A DNA stretch of 49,380 nucleotides from Mesoaciditoga sp. (GTDB lineage Bacteria; Thermotogota; Thermotogae; Mesoaciditogales; Mesoaciditogaceae): NCBI GenBank assembly GCA_002878315.1, contig PNIW01000001.1, positions 1 to 49,380 of the forward strand. Reading direction: 5' to 3'. Each line of letters begins with the position of its first letter. Within the stretch, counting starts at the first letter, position 1. Below the pieces are notes generated by a model, which worked only from the letters and a program-made list of their open reading frames with translations, had not been told where the DNA came from and ran no database searches. Shown here piece by piece: positions 17,732 through 29,980 of the stretch. A program made the translations under genes and the position numbers.

Positions 17732-18996
17732 TTTAACCTTCTCCTCGATGAGCCCGGAATACCGAGTTCTTCTCTGTACTTTGCAACAACCCTTCTGCTT
17801 AGATCTATTCCTTCATCCTTGAGTTTTTTTTGAATTTCAAAGTCCGATAAGGGCGAATTTTTGTCTTCTTCCCTTATGTATTTGGCGATCTTTTCTTTAA
17901 CCTCTTCTCTCGATATTTCTTTATCTTCATTTCTGTATATAAACCTTTCAAAAAAATACTTTAGAGGATATATTCCATTTGGGGTTTTAACGTATTTTGA
18001 AGAGATGATTCTTGTCACGGTCGAAGGGTTTACCCCGATTTCATTTGCGATCCATCCGACTTTCAACGGTACTAACTTCCCACCCTTAAAAAATGTCTCT
18101 TCCTTTTGCGCGATGATCTGGCCAAATTTAATCAGGGTCTCCTTTCTTTTGACAAAAGACTCGATCAAGTTCTTTGCCTGATCGTATTTTAATTTCGCGA
18201 ACTCGATCTGCTTTTTGTCTCCGCTTTCAATCATCTTTTCGTAAAGTTCTAAATCTGCAAATCTCAAATCGATCCTTTCATTGACATACGCTTCAAACCC
18301 GTTATCTCCCTTAGAAATAAAAATATCAGGTTCAACGTACTGCGTGTACAGAGAATCGTAAAACCCATTCGCCGGATATGGATTTAACTTTTTTAGTCTC
18401 TCGAGTGCTTCCTGAAATTCTTCCCTTTCCATTCCTGATTTTGCCAAAGCCGTGGCGGGATCTTTATCAAGAAGTTCGAGCATATTTATGAGTGTATGTA
18501 ACCGGGGATCATCAGTCTGCGCAAGGAGCGCTTCTTTAACATCTCTGCTTCCGATTCCCGGCGGATCGAAGGATTTCAAAATTTCGATCATCCTTTCAAC
18601 CTGCCGCGGATCAACTGCTAATTCTTTAGCGATCTCGGTGATTTCCGATTTTATAAAGCCGCGATCGTCTATAAAATCAATCAAATAGAGGAAGATTCTC
18701 TCTTCCTCCTTTGTAAAATCCATAAGATAAAGTTGATCGATCAAATGAGATTTCAAAGAACGATTTTCAATCTCGTAATTTTCTATATCGTATTCTTCCT
18801 CTGTGTCTGTTTTTCTTACAAAATTTAAATTTGGAAATACTTCAAATTCTATAAAAGGATTCTCCTGTGCGATCTTCTCTATTTCATCTTCAAGATCGAT
18901 GATATTCATGTTGAGTAATTTCAAAGAAAGCAACATTTTGTTGCTAAGAAAAAGCGTGTTTTTCAATTTCAACCTTTGGTGAATGAAATGGCCCAT
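17728..18996 (-). CDS. rpoN: RNA polymerase sigma-54 factor
   Basis: A 422-residue sigma-54. Region I (LFLSNKMLLSLKLLNMNIIDLEDEIEKIAQENPF) interacts with activators and -12 melted DNA; an acidic region II follows; the core-binding part covers ~75-230; the helix-turn-helix is near residue 330 (NEIGVNPSTVTRIISSKYV); the RpoN box is SRRVVAKYREELGIPGSS near the end. All parts needed for activity are present, and it is slightly short for the family. The ATG at 18996 has GGAGTG upstream. It begins a minus-strand run with thiN, DUF4912 and GH57. The window also holds one strong -24/-12 site and one sigma-54 activator. Confidence 0.96.
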   Translation of the reverse strand: MGHFIHQRLKLKNTLFLSNKMLLSLKLLNMNIIDLEDEIEKIAQENPFIEFEVFPNLNFVRKTDTEEEYDIENYEIENRSLKSHLIDQLYLMDFTKEEERIFLYLIDFIDDRGFIKSEITEIAKELAVDPRQVERMIEILKSFDPPGIGSRDVKEALLAQTDDPRLHTLINMLELLDKDPATALAKSGMEREEFQEALERLKKLNPYPANGFYDSLYTQYVEPDIFISKGDNGFEAYVNERIDLRFADLELYEKMIESGDKKQIEFAKLKYDQAKNLIESFVKRKETLIKFGQIIAQKEETFFKGGKLVPLKVGWIANEIGVNPSTVTRIISSKYVKTPNGIYPLKYFFERFIYRNEDKEISREEVKEKIAKYIREEDKNSPLSDFEIQKKLKDEGIDLSRRVVAKYREELGIPGSSRRRLK

Positions 18997-19153
18997 TTAA
19001 TTATTCACTCCAGATATTGTAAAATAAGATGATATGATTCGCGTGTTGTGCGTCCATTTACATAAAAGAAAGCACAGTTAAAAACTGTTACATAGAGATT
19101 ATATCATGATTAACATCAAAAATCAAGATCGCGATCTGATTGGGGGTGAAAAA
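18997..19153. promoter_or_regulatory. Divergent rpoN/mnmA intergenic region
   Basis: About 157 bp, AT-rich, which must hold promoters for both directions. A possible rpoN -10 (TACAAT, minus strand, 19021-19016) lies too close to the Shine-Dalgarno to be convincing, and TTATAT at 19099-19104 is a weak candidate for mnmA. No sigma-54 site was seen here. Confidence 0.35.
19074..19088. repeat. Short inverted repeat in the rpoN/mnmA divergent region
   Basis: ACAGTT-AAA-AACTGT, a perfect 6-bp dyad with 3-bp centre. There is no T-tract on either side, so it is not a terminator; it could be an operator. It lies ~25 bp upstream of a weak -10-like sequence for mnmA. Confidence 0.35.
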
Positions 19154-20188
19154 TTGAAAGTTTTGGTTGCAATGAGTGGAGGAGTTGATAGCGCGGTAAG
19201 TGCTTTTTTGTTGAGAAAGCAGGGGTACGAAGTTGTGGGAGTCCATTTCAAAATGGAAGATGATCTGTTCTTTTCGAGATATTCATTAAATCATAAAGTA
19301 TGTTGCAGTCCTGACGATACCTCTGACGCGATCAAGATCGCTAAAAAAATAGATATACCGATCAAAATAATAGATTTAAAGGCCGAGTTCAGAGAAAGAA
19401 TAATAAAAGATTTCATAAAAGATTATCAGATGGGAATAACTCCCAATCCGTGTGCATGGTGTAATAAAAAGATGAAATTCTGGGCTCTTGAAAAGATCGG
19501 AAAAGAATTTGGAATCGAACTATTCGCTACGGGCCATTATGCTTTTGTAAAAGGCGGAAAGATCTACATGGGATCGGATACAAAAAAAGATCAATCCTAC
19601 TTTCTTTCCCTTCTTACAAAAGATATTCTGAAAAAACTTATTCTGCCAGTTGGAGAGATGAAAAAAGAAGAGGTAAGAAAGATAGCGATAGAGAACGAAC
19701 TCTTGGTTGGTACAAAGCCTGACAGCCAGGATATATGCTTTATTCCAGATGGAAATCTCAAAAAATTTTTTGAAAATGAAGGAATTCCAATCAGGTCAGG
19801 TCCGGTAAAGGACATACATGGAAATATCATAGGCACCCATGAAGGCTATCAAATATACGCCAGGGGACAGAGAAAAGGAGTAGGCATTGCGGCTGGAAAA
19901 AGGGTTTACGTCATAGGCGTCGATCCTGCCACAAATACCGTAATCGTTGGAGACAAAAGCGATCTGGTAAAGGAAAGTATAAAAATCGATGATCTTAATC
20001 TTTTGTACGATGTAAGTAAACCATTCGACTGTATGTGCAAATTAAGAAGCACAGGACCTCTAATAAGATGCCGTCTCGATCCCGTGGAGAAAAGCGTTTT
20101 ATTTTACGAAAGCGCGATTCCCGTTGCCGGTCAGGTTATAGCCTTTTACAAAGAAAAAGAATTGATTGGCGGCGCAATTCAAATGTAA
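19154..20188 (+). CDS. mnmA: tRNA-specific 2-thiouridylase MnmA
   Basis: A 344-residue enzyme that thiolates U34 of Lys, Glu and Gln tRNAs using ATP and persulfide sulfur. The PP-loop AMSGGVDSAVSA lies at the N-terminus, the first catalytic cysteine in NPCAWCNKKMKF, and the second in PDSQDICFIPDG. The TTG at 19154 is chosen: it has GGGGGTG 5 nt upstream and gives the family N-terminus (KVLVAMSGG). The upstream ATG at 19106 adds 16 residues and lacks a ribosome binding site. The sulfur source is likely the SufS/other desulfurase system. Confidence 0.93.
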   Translation: MKVLVAMSGGVDSAVSAFLLRKQGYEVVGVHFKMEDDLFFSRYSLNHKVCCSPDDTSDAIKIAKKIDIPIKIIDLKAEFRERIIKDFIKDYQMGITPNPCAWCNKKMKFWALEKIGKEFGIELFATGHYAFVKGGKIYMGSDTKKDQSYFLSLLTKDILKKLILPVGEMKKEEVRKIAIENELLVGTKPDSQDICFIPDGNLKKFFENEGIPIRSGPVKDIHGNIIGTHEGYQIYARGQRKGVGIAAGKRVYVIGVDPATNTVIVGDKSDLVKESIKIDDLNLLYDVSKPFDCMCKLRSTGPLIRCRLDPVEKSVLFYESAIPVAGQVIAFYKEKELIGGAIQM

Positions 20189-20204
20189 AAAAGGAGGTTT
20201 GATC

Positions 20205-21053
20205 ATGAAGATCTTCATTTCGACTGATATGGAAGGATTGCCGGGCATAAATTCATGGCATCATGTCGAAGAAAAAGATCCGAGGTACCTTGGCAGATAT
20301 ATGGCAGAAACTCTAACATGGATATTGGATGGAATAAAATCGTCGGATCTCAATTCCAAGATCGAACAAATACTAATATGCGATTCACACTCAAAGGGAG
20401 AAAATCTCTCTTACGATTTTACTGAAAATGATGACAGGATATATCTCATAAGCGGCGGATTGAGAGATTATTACATGATGACAGGTCTCGATGCGAGTTT
20501 CTCGACGGTTTTCTTTGTCGGATACCATGCCAGCATTGGATCCATGAAAGGAACGATGGATCATACATACTCGACGGACGTTTACGAAATAAAGATAAAT
20601 GGGAAACATATGAGTGAATCGACGATAAACGCGGCCTTCGCAGGGAATTACGATGTCCCGGTATCAATGGTTATAGGCGATCATGCCCTCATCGAAGAAT
20701 TAAAAGGAGAAATGCCGCAGAGCGTACTTATAGAGACAAAACGTGGCCTTAGCAAATTCGCCGCTATAATGAAACCTAAAAATCTTTTGAAAAAGGAGAT
20801 CATCGAAGGGACAAAGGAAGCGCTTTTGAGAACCTCTAAGATGCTCATAAAACCTTACAAAATAATTTCTCCATACGATGTCGAGATAAGTTTCAAATCC
20901 ACCGCGATGGCAGACGAGGCAACGCTCATCCCCGGAGTAAAGCGAAGAGACGGTACGACTGTAACATTTAAGACCAATTTTTACGATGAGTTAATGCAAA
21001 CGCTTCTTGCCGTAGTTTACGCTGGAGAAATAGGGGAAAGTATGGGAAGATAA
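20205..21053 (+). CDS. M55 family D-aminopeptidase (DppA-like)
   Basis: A 282-residue zinc peptidase. Motifs of the M55 family: N-terminal ISTDMEGLPGI (metal-binding D and E), CDSHSKGEN, GYHASIGSMKGTMDHTYS (histidine ligands), and SESTINAAFAGNYDVPVSMVIGD. Family members cleave D-Ala peptides and form ring-like decamers. The ATG at 20205 follows AAAGGAGG at ideal distance; a TTG further upstream overlaps mnmA and has no support. It is cotranscribed with mnmA (16 bp gap) and converges on nadD with only 2 bp between stops. Confidence 0.9.
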   Translation: MKIFISTDMEGLPGINSWHHVEEKDPRYLGRYMAETLTWILDGIKSSDLNSKIEQILICDSHSKGENLSYDFTENDDRIYLISGGLRDYYMMTGLDASFSTVFFVGYHASIGSMKGTMDHTYSTDVYEIKINGKHMSESTINAAFAGNYDVPVSMVIGDHALIEELKGEMPQSVLIETKRGLSKFAAIMKPKNLLKKEIIEGTKEALLRTSKMLIKPYKIISPYDVEISFKSTAMADEATLIPGVKRRDGTTVTFKTNFYDELMQTLLAVVYAGEIGESMGR

Positions 21054-21055
21054 GG

Positions 21056-22863
<1,808 letters not shown>

Positions 22864-22868
22864 TCACA

Positions 22869-23597
22869 TCACCATTTCGCAGACACTCTGAATCCATTTA
22901 ATTGCTCTGGATTATAAGTTCCCCATGCATTCCTGTACAAGTAGGCAAAACTTATCGATCCTATCGAACTTTCCACGTTAAGATCAAAAGAATTCTGGCT
23001 CAAAGAAGGAATTTGCGGAACGTATCCGCCACTTAGCCTTGCAAGAATTTGAAAATTGAAAATGGATAAGTTCGCAAGCACGCCGCCACTGACCATCTGT
23101 CCTATCGAAAGAAAAGCCCCAGCATTCCAGTAAGCGTTAAGAAAATTGACTCCGGCCTCAAAATTTGGATAAACTGATATGCCTTTTTGATAGGTATAAG
23201 TAAGCACCTGTGGCATTCTAACGGACAGATCAAAATTTTGCGAGATCTGCTCAACCATTCCAAGGCCCAAAGTAACAGATAGATCTGTACCGTAATTGGA
23301 AATCAAAAAGTCAGATCCGATATTCAAATTTCCGGCCTTTGTCGCCACAGAATATGCAACGCCACTTGTCGCTCCGAATGTGTAAAGTCCTATCTTCCCC
23401 GCAAAACCATCCTTGAATGGCTGGAAGATCAAAAGGTCAGATTCATTCTTTCCAAAGTACATCTCGTAAGAGATGGACCAATTTTTGTTGTAAACCATAT
23501 ATGCCGGATTGAAATTCATGACCGATCCGTAAGGAAAGGACATAGCAAAAGTTAGGACAGGGATAAAAAGTAAAATGAATGAAAGCGCCTTTTTCAT
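22869..23597 (-). CDS. Putative envelope/outer-membrane beta-barrel protein
   Basis: A 242-residue protein with a signal peptide (MKKALSFILLFIPVLTFAMS, cleavage near residue 19) and a mature part of alternating hydrophobic/polar strands rich in glycine, asparagine, tyrosine and phenylalanine, ending in a tryptophan (RVSAKW). This is the pattern of outer-membrane barrels. I do not recognise a named family. The ATG overlaps the yjbQ stop by 4 nt, so it is embedded in a housekeeping operon. Presence of such a protein supports a diderm-like cell envelope. Confidence 0.6.
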   Translation of the reverse strand: MKKALSFILLFIPVLTFAMSFPYGSVMNFNPAYMVYNKNWSISYEMYFGKNESDLLIFQPFKDGFAGKIGLYTFGATSGVAYSVATKAGNLNIGSDFLISNYGTDLSVTLGLGMVEQISQNFDLSVRMPQVLTYTYQKGISVYPNFEAGVNFLNAYWNAGAFLSIGQMVSGGVLANLSIFNFQILARLSGGYVPQIPSLSQNSFDLNVESSIGSISFAYLYRNAWGTYNPEQLNGFRVSAKW

Positions 23598-23995
23598 TTC
23601 CCCACCTCCATCATCGTAATCTCAACGTTTCTTCTTCTTGGCCCATCGAACTCGCAAAAGAATATGCCCTGCCACCTTCCAAGATGAAGATTTCCTTCCC
23701 TTACTGGAATTTCCATTCTCACCCCCACAAGGGTTGAGAGAATATGGGCGGCAGAATTTCCCTCCATATGCGAATAATCGCCATTCCACGGAACGAGTTT
23801 TTGCAAAAATGAAATTAAGTCATTTTTGACCGCGGGATCTGCATCTTCGTTGATTGTTATACCTGCCGTGGTGTGTGGCACATAAAGAAAGCATATTCCT
23901 TCCTTTATGCCGCTATTCCTGACTACCTTTCGGACCTCTTCGGTTATATCTATCAATTCAAAATGTTTCGAACTATTTATGACTATCTCGATCAT
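23594..23995 (-). CDS. yjbQ: YjbQ/UPF0047 family protein
   Basis: A 133-residue protein with the family signatures PHTTAGITINEDADP, HMEGNSAAHI and LGRWQGIFFCEFDGPRRR, including the conserved histidines and aspartate at the putative active site. Members show weak thiamine phosphate synthase activity in vitro, but their true role is unclear. The ATG at 23995 follows directly after the minE stop; an upstream TTG at 24004 is possible. Its ribosome binding site is weak, suggesting coupling to minE. Confidence 0.88.
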   Translation of the reverse strand: MIEIVINSSKHFELIDITEEVRKVVRNSGIKEGICFLYVPHTTAGITINEDADPAVKNDLISFLQKLVPWNGDYSHMEGNSAAHILSTLVGVRMEIPVREGNLHLGRWQGIFFCEFDGPRRRNVEITMMEVGK

Positions 23996-23996
23996 T

Positions 23997-24287
23997 TCAT
24001 TCAAAGTTTATATTCGTTATTATTATAACGTAACCATTGTGCTCTTCGACAACTATCTTGATCTTGTCCGCATCTGTCTTAAAAAGTTCCAAAGCTTCTT
24101 GCTGGATCTTTTTCTTTATTTCCTCTGTTTTTCTCTCAAGATCAGCCCTATCCTCAAACTCGTCTATTCTGTAGACTAACCTTCTTCCAGATCCAACAAG
24201 TGTGCCAAGCCTCTCCTTTGCAGACTCTCTCGCCGATTCTTTATCCGTGTCTTCTTTTCTTTTTTTGAAGAAATCAAAAAAGCCCAT
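23997..24287 (-). CDS. minE: Cell division topological specificity factor MinE
   Basis: A 96-residue MinE. The N-terminal amphipathic membrane-targeting segment MGFFDFFKKRKE is followed by the anti-MinCD region (SAKERLGTLVGSGRRL) and the beta-strand dimerisation domain ending KIKIVVEEHNGYVIII. It stimulates MinD ATPase to produce oscillation that places the division site. It follows minD by 14 bp. Confidence 0.88.
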   Translation of the reverse strand: MGFFDFFKKRKEDTDKESARESAKERLGTLVGSGRRLVYRIDEFEDRADLERKTEEIKKKIQQEALELFKTDADKIKIVVEEHNGYVIIITNINFE

Positions 24288-24301
24288 ATCGGATCATCTC
24301 C

Positions 24302-25114
24302 TCAATCCCGTCTGAAAAGATTTCTGAAATTTTTCCACCAACTTTGCTTTTCCTCAAGTTCTTCAAGGGTCGGGATTGGAACTTCTTCTCCTTTAAGTCT
24401 CAGGACAATTCCTTCGAGTATCTTTCCCATCTTATCCTTTCCATCCATTAAAGCGAGAGGAACTCCCTTGTTTGTTGCCACTATAACATCTTCGGAATCC
24501 GGAACTATCCCTATTATATCGATCGAGAGTGCGGACTTTATATCATCAACCGTTAGCATGTCTCCATGTCTTACCATGTGCGGCTTGAACCTGTTGATTA
24601 TGAGATGTATTTTTGAATCCTCAAAGTTCATATTTTCGAGAAGTCCTATAACTCTGTCCGCATCAGTTATCGCGGGCAATTCTGGCGTGGTAACGACGAT
24701 CGCCTCTTCTGCCGGAGCGACGGCATTCCTGAATCCTCTCTCTATGCCGGCAGGGCAATCTATTAAGATATAATCGAATTTTTCCGAGATCTGAGACACT
24801 ATCTTTTTCATATCGTCCGGCGATATCATCTCTTTGGTTGCAACCTGAGATGCCGGCAAAAGACTTAAATTCTTCAGTTGCTTGTGTCTGACGAGTGCAT
24901 CGAATACATCTACCTTCCCGTTGACAACATCCATGCTCGTGTAGACGATTCTATTTTCAAGGCCTAAAACAACATCGAGATTCTTCATCCCTATGTCGGC
25001 ATCTATAAGGGCGACCTTGTCTCCTTTAGAAGCCATTATAGTCCCGAGATTGGCCGTAAGTGTTGTCTTACCGACCCCTCCCTTTCCGGACGTAATGACG
25101 TAAACTTTTGCCAA
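24302..25114 (-). CDS. minD: Septum site-determining ATPase MinD
   Basis: A 270-residue deviant-Walker ATPase: KGGVGKTTLTANLG near the N-terminus with the signature lysine, ALIDADIGMKNLD, IDCPAGIERGF, and a C-terminal amphipathic membrane helix (SWWKNFRNLFRR). It inhibits off-centre FtsZ assembly. The probable start is TTG at 25114 with AGAGGTGA upstream. minE follows directly, but minC is not in the window; the upstream gene is of unknown function. Confidence 0.95.
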   Translation of the reverse strand: MAKVYVITSGKGGVGKTTLTANLGTIMASKGDKVALIDADIGMKNLDVVLGLENRIVYTSMDVVNGKVDVFDALVRHKQLKNLSLLPASQVATKEMISPDDMKKIVSQISEKFDYILIDCPAGIERGFRNAVAPAEEAIVVTTPELPAITDADRVIGLLENMNFEDSKIHLIINRFKPHMVRHGDMLTVDDIKSALSIDIIGIVPDSEDVIVATNKGVPLALMDGKDKMGKILEGIVLRLKGEEVPIPTLEELEEKQSWWKNFRNLFRRD

Positions 25115-25127
25115 TCAAATCACCTCT

Positions 25128-25757
25128 TTAAAACTTTAGACCAGAGGCATTTACCTTCTCGATAATCGCCTCCGCGACGTCTCTAACTGAATTGAACTCT
25201 ATCTTGCCGGCAAAGACGAGTTCTCTCGTCATACCGGTACCAGATATAACTGTCATGGTGCCTATGAAGAACTTCCTATCTTCTATCGTAACCTCTCTTA
25301 TCTCGTCGAGAGAGAATTTCAATTTAGAATCCGAAACATTCTCCATCGCTTCCATGGCCGCTTCACCGGCAAGTTTAAGCACATTCTTAAAAGATTTTAC
25401 GCCACGTTTCTTTGATTCTTTGGAAGACAGGCCAAAACTTATTTCGACGCTAATCTCGATTTCGCTACCGTCTTCCGAAAGGCCTGCGGATTCAACCTTA
25501 AAAGATGGATTCTCACTGCTTTCATTTCCACCTATTTGCGCTATGCTTATTATTCTCCTGTCTATTCTTTCTCCGGCAACTGTTAATATGGCAGTTTCGA
25601 CATCTCTTACTATTTGCTTCGGATTCTTGTCTCCGTAAGCAAGAATGTGAACTTCCGTCAGTTCTCCACTTTCCGGATCGACCACAACCTTTGCCTTCAT
25701 AACCCCATCAAGAGTTGAAAGCATCTTCGATAATTCTTCCGCTTGCTTGACTTCCAT
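25128..25757 (-). CDS. Protein of unknown function upstream of minD
   Basis: A 209-residue soluble protein. The first ~80 residues have the pattern LSTLDGVMKAKVVVDPESGE...VHILAYGDKNPKQIVRDVETAILTVAGERIDRRI, a small alpha/beta module also seen, as far as I recall, in unrelated regulatory proteins. The rest (residues ~90-209) is a separate alpha/beta domain. No catalytic motif is evident. The ATG at 25757 is favoured by GGGGG 6-7 nt upstream over a TTG at 25775. It sits 13 bp before minD, in the position where minC might be expected, but does not look like MinC. Confidence 0.65.
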   Translation of the reverse strand: MEVKQAEELSKMLSTLDGVMKAKVVVDPESGELTEVHILAYGDKNPKQIVRDVETAILTVAGERIDRRIISIAQIGGNESSENPSFKVESAGLSEDGSEIEISVEISFGLSSKESKKRGVKSFKNVLKLAGEAAMEAMENVSDSKLKFSLDEIREVTIEDRKFFIGTMTVISGTGMTRELVFAGKIEFNSVRDVAEAIIEKVNASGLKF

Positions 25758-25771
25758 ATTTTTGCCCCCGA

Positions 25772-26290
25772 TCAATGATATCTTTGAACGGTGAATTTGT
25801 AAATTTTATCGTATTTTCTTATTCCCGCCTTGGCCATCGCTATTCTTATCTGTTCTTCAACCGTATCAACGCCCTCAAGGTCAGGAAGTAATAATCCTCT
25901 TCGCCATCCACTTTCAACGATAATACCATATTTTTTCGGATCCAGTTCACTTTCAGACTTAACTTCCTCAGGAGCCGATAAAATATCGACGCTTACGACT
26001 ATTTTATCGAGTTCATCAGCGCTGACCGGCTCAAATCGAGGATCTTCAAGGGCCGCCGCGATGGCATTTTGCGCTATTTCGTGCGCAAGATCGGCAGTTG
26101 TTGGCAAAAATGTGCCTATACATCCTCTCAAATCTCCATCGATCGTGTGGAGCGTTACAAAGGCCCCTGCCCTCTTTTGAAACAGGTCGGCGGGAGTAAT
26201 TTTTGGATCCGGCTCGATATCCTTTCCCTCTTTTATCTTGGACTCTATAACCCTTATTGCCCACTTGACATAAGGATGTTCTCCAATCAT
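25772..26290 (-). CDS. AMMECR1 domain protein
   Basis: A 172-residue protein with the AMMECR1 hallmark GDLRGCIGTFLPT, followed by HEIAQNAIAAALEDPRFEPVS and SGWRRGLLLPDL. The domain is found in all domains of life; in bacteria it is often linked to radical-SAM AmmeMemoRadiSam systems, but no radical-SAM or Memo gene is seen here. The molecular role is unknown. The ATG overlaps the pfp stop by 4 nt. Confidence 0.9.
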   Translation of the reverse strand: MIGEHPYVKWAIRVIESKIKEGKDIEPDPKITPADLFQKRAGAFVTLHTIDGDLRGCIGTFLPTTADLAHEIAQNAIAAALEDPRFEPVSADELDKIVVSVDILSAPEEVKSESELDPKKYGIIVESGWRRGLLLPDLEGVDTVEEQIRIAMAKAGIRKYDKIYKFTVQRYH

Positions 26291-27309
26291 CCGAAAAACA
26301 TCTCCGCAAGCTTATAATATTCAAACGGAACGAGTTTCTTAGTCGTTACCCCATATTCTATAGGAATGGAAATTATGTTATTCCCGCTCAAGGCAACCAT
26401 TCTACCGAAATCCTCCTTTTGAACGAGTTTCATCGCCTCAACACCGTATCTTGTGCCGAGAATCCTGTCAAAAGCCGTTGGCGTTCCACCTCTTAGGAGA
26501 TGGCCGAGAACCACAGATCTCGTCTCGTAACCTGTCCTTTCCTCTATGACCTCAGAAAGGTAATGCGCAATGCCACCAAGTTTTATGTGGCCAAATGGAT
26601 CTATGGTGGATTTGTCGCCAATAGCACTTTCGAGATCGGTGGGTTTAAACCCTTCCGCAACGGCAACGACAGCATATCCCTTTGCCTTCATCCTTTTGAC
26701 AAGTATTTCTATTATCTCCTCTATAGTCCTCGGAAATTCCGGTATCAATATAAGATGTGCCCCTGCGGCAAGGCCTGCCTCAAGAGTTATCCATCCGGCA
26801 TCCCGTCCCATGAGTTCCACTAACATTATACGCCCATGTGACTTGGCAGTTGACTGAAGTCTATCTATTGCGTCTGCTCCGACATTGACAGCGGTATGAA
26901 ACCCAAAGGTGTAATCGGTATTCGAAACATCATTGTCTATAGTCTTTGGAACTCCAACGATTTTCAATCCAAGCCCGCAAAACTTCGTTGCAACGCTTAA
27001 GGTATCATCACCGCCGATGGCTATTAGGGCGTCTAATTTGTCTTTTTCAAAGTTTTCTAAGATTCTCTTTTCGCCATCTTTGACACTGAAAGGATTCGTC
27101 CTCGACGTGCCAAGTATAGTACCACCGAGCAGGTGTATACCCTCGACATCGTCTTCCGTGAGATTCACATAATCGTTGTTTAAGGCTCCTTCCCACCCTC
27201 TTTTGAATCCGATTACCTCATCTTCATTCCTCTTTGCCTTGACTATGCCCCTTATAACGGCATTTAAACCTGGACAGTCTCCTCCACCCGTTAAAATAGC
27301 GATTTTCAA
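26287..27309 (-). CDS. pfp: 6-phosphofructokinase, predicted PPi-dependent
   Basis: A 340-residue group-A phosphofructokinase. TGGGDCPGLNAVIRG and GRDAGW are family motifs. In the phosphoryl-donor site IGGDDTLS carries D102 and VPKTIDND carries K122, in place of the two glycines found in ATP-dependent enzymes; this Asp/Lys pair is the known marker of pyrophosphate-dependent PFK. It should therefore use PPi reversibly in glycolysis and gluconeogenesis. It overlaps the end of atpC, linking an energy-saving glycolytic step with the ATP synthase operon. Confidence 0.9.
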   Translation of the reverse strand: MKIAILTGGGDCPGLNAVIRGIVKAKRNEDEVIGFKRGWEGALNNDYVNLTEDDVEGIHLLGGTILGTSRTNPFSVKDGEKRILENFEKDKLDALIAIGGDDTLSVATKFCGLGLKIVGVPKTIDNDVSNTDYTFGFHTAVNVGADAIDRLQSTAKSHGRIMLVELMGRDAGWITLEAGLAAGAHLILIPEFPRTIEEIIEILVKRMKAKGYAVVAVAEGFKPTDLESAIGDKSTIDPFGHIKLGGIAHYLSEVIEERTGYETRSVVLGHLLRGGTPTAFDRILGTRYGVEAMKLVQKEDFGRMVALSGNNIISIPIEYGVTTKKLVPFEYYKLAEMFFG

Positions 27310-27716
27310 TCTGATCGCCTCTCCCTCTTTTCAGAGATTTTGAGCCTAACAAGGGCTCTTTGAATCTTCATCTCAAGTTCCTTTCTCCTTATTTTCTCAA
27401 CAGATTCAATGTCAATCTTCGCACGCTCAAGACTTTTTCTTGCCCTTTCGACATCTATTTCTTCGGGCCTTTCGGCGGCGTCAGAGAGAATTGTAAAGGT
27501 ATTGTTGAAAAATTCCCCAACTCCACCGTGAACGGCAAAAAAAGTCCTTCTCCCATCTGCTTCCTCTATCTCGAGTTCCGAGATTGCCAAAGCGGCAAAG
27601 AGTGGAATCCTATTTTGTAATGTGCCCATGGCACCATCGACAGTTCTAAATTCAACGAATTTTACATCTCTGTCAAAGACTGTCTTTTCCGGGGTTATTA
27701 TCTTCAACCTAAACAT
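27306..27716 (-). CDS. atpC: ATP synthase epsilon subunit
   Basis: A 136-residue epsilon subunit of F1: N-terminal beta-sandwich beginning FRLKIITPEKTVFDRDV, with GAMGTLQNRIPLFAAL (the family's MTVLPGHAPLVAAL position), and a C-terminal helical hairpin (residues ~90-136) that can inhibit the enzyme. The ATG at 27716 lies 1 bp after the atpD TGA; a longer reading frame starting inside atpD is not supported. Confidence 0.93.
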   Translation of the reverse strand: MFRLKIITPEKTVFDRDVKFVEFRTVDGAMGTLQNRIPLFAALAISELEIEEADGRRTFFAVHGGVGEFFNNTFTILSDAAERPEEIDVERARKSLERAKIDIESVEKIRRKELEMKIQRALVRLKISEKRERRSD

Positions 27717-27717
27717 A

Positions 27718-29979
<2,262 letters not shown>

Positions 29980-29980
<1 letters not shown>

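Noticed and set aside
19106-19153. Longer mnmA start at the upstream ATG
   Set aside because: No Shine-Dalgarno, and the added residues do not match the MnmA N-terminus; the TTG at 19154 has both.
26046-26324. Minus-strand open frame overlapping the AMMECR1 gene
   Set aside because: It is a frame shadow of the AMMECR1 gene, rich in Arg, Gly and Cys, with no ribosome binding site or family similarity.
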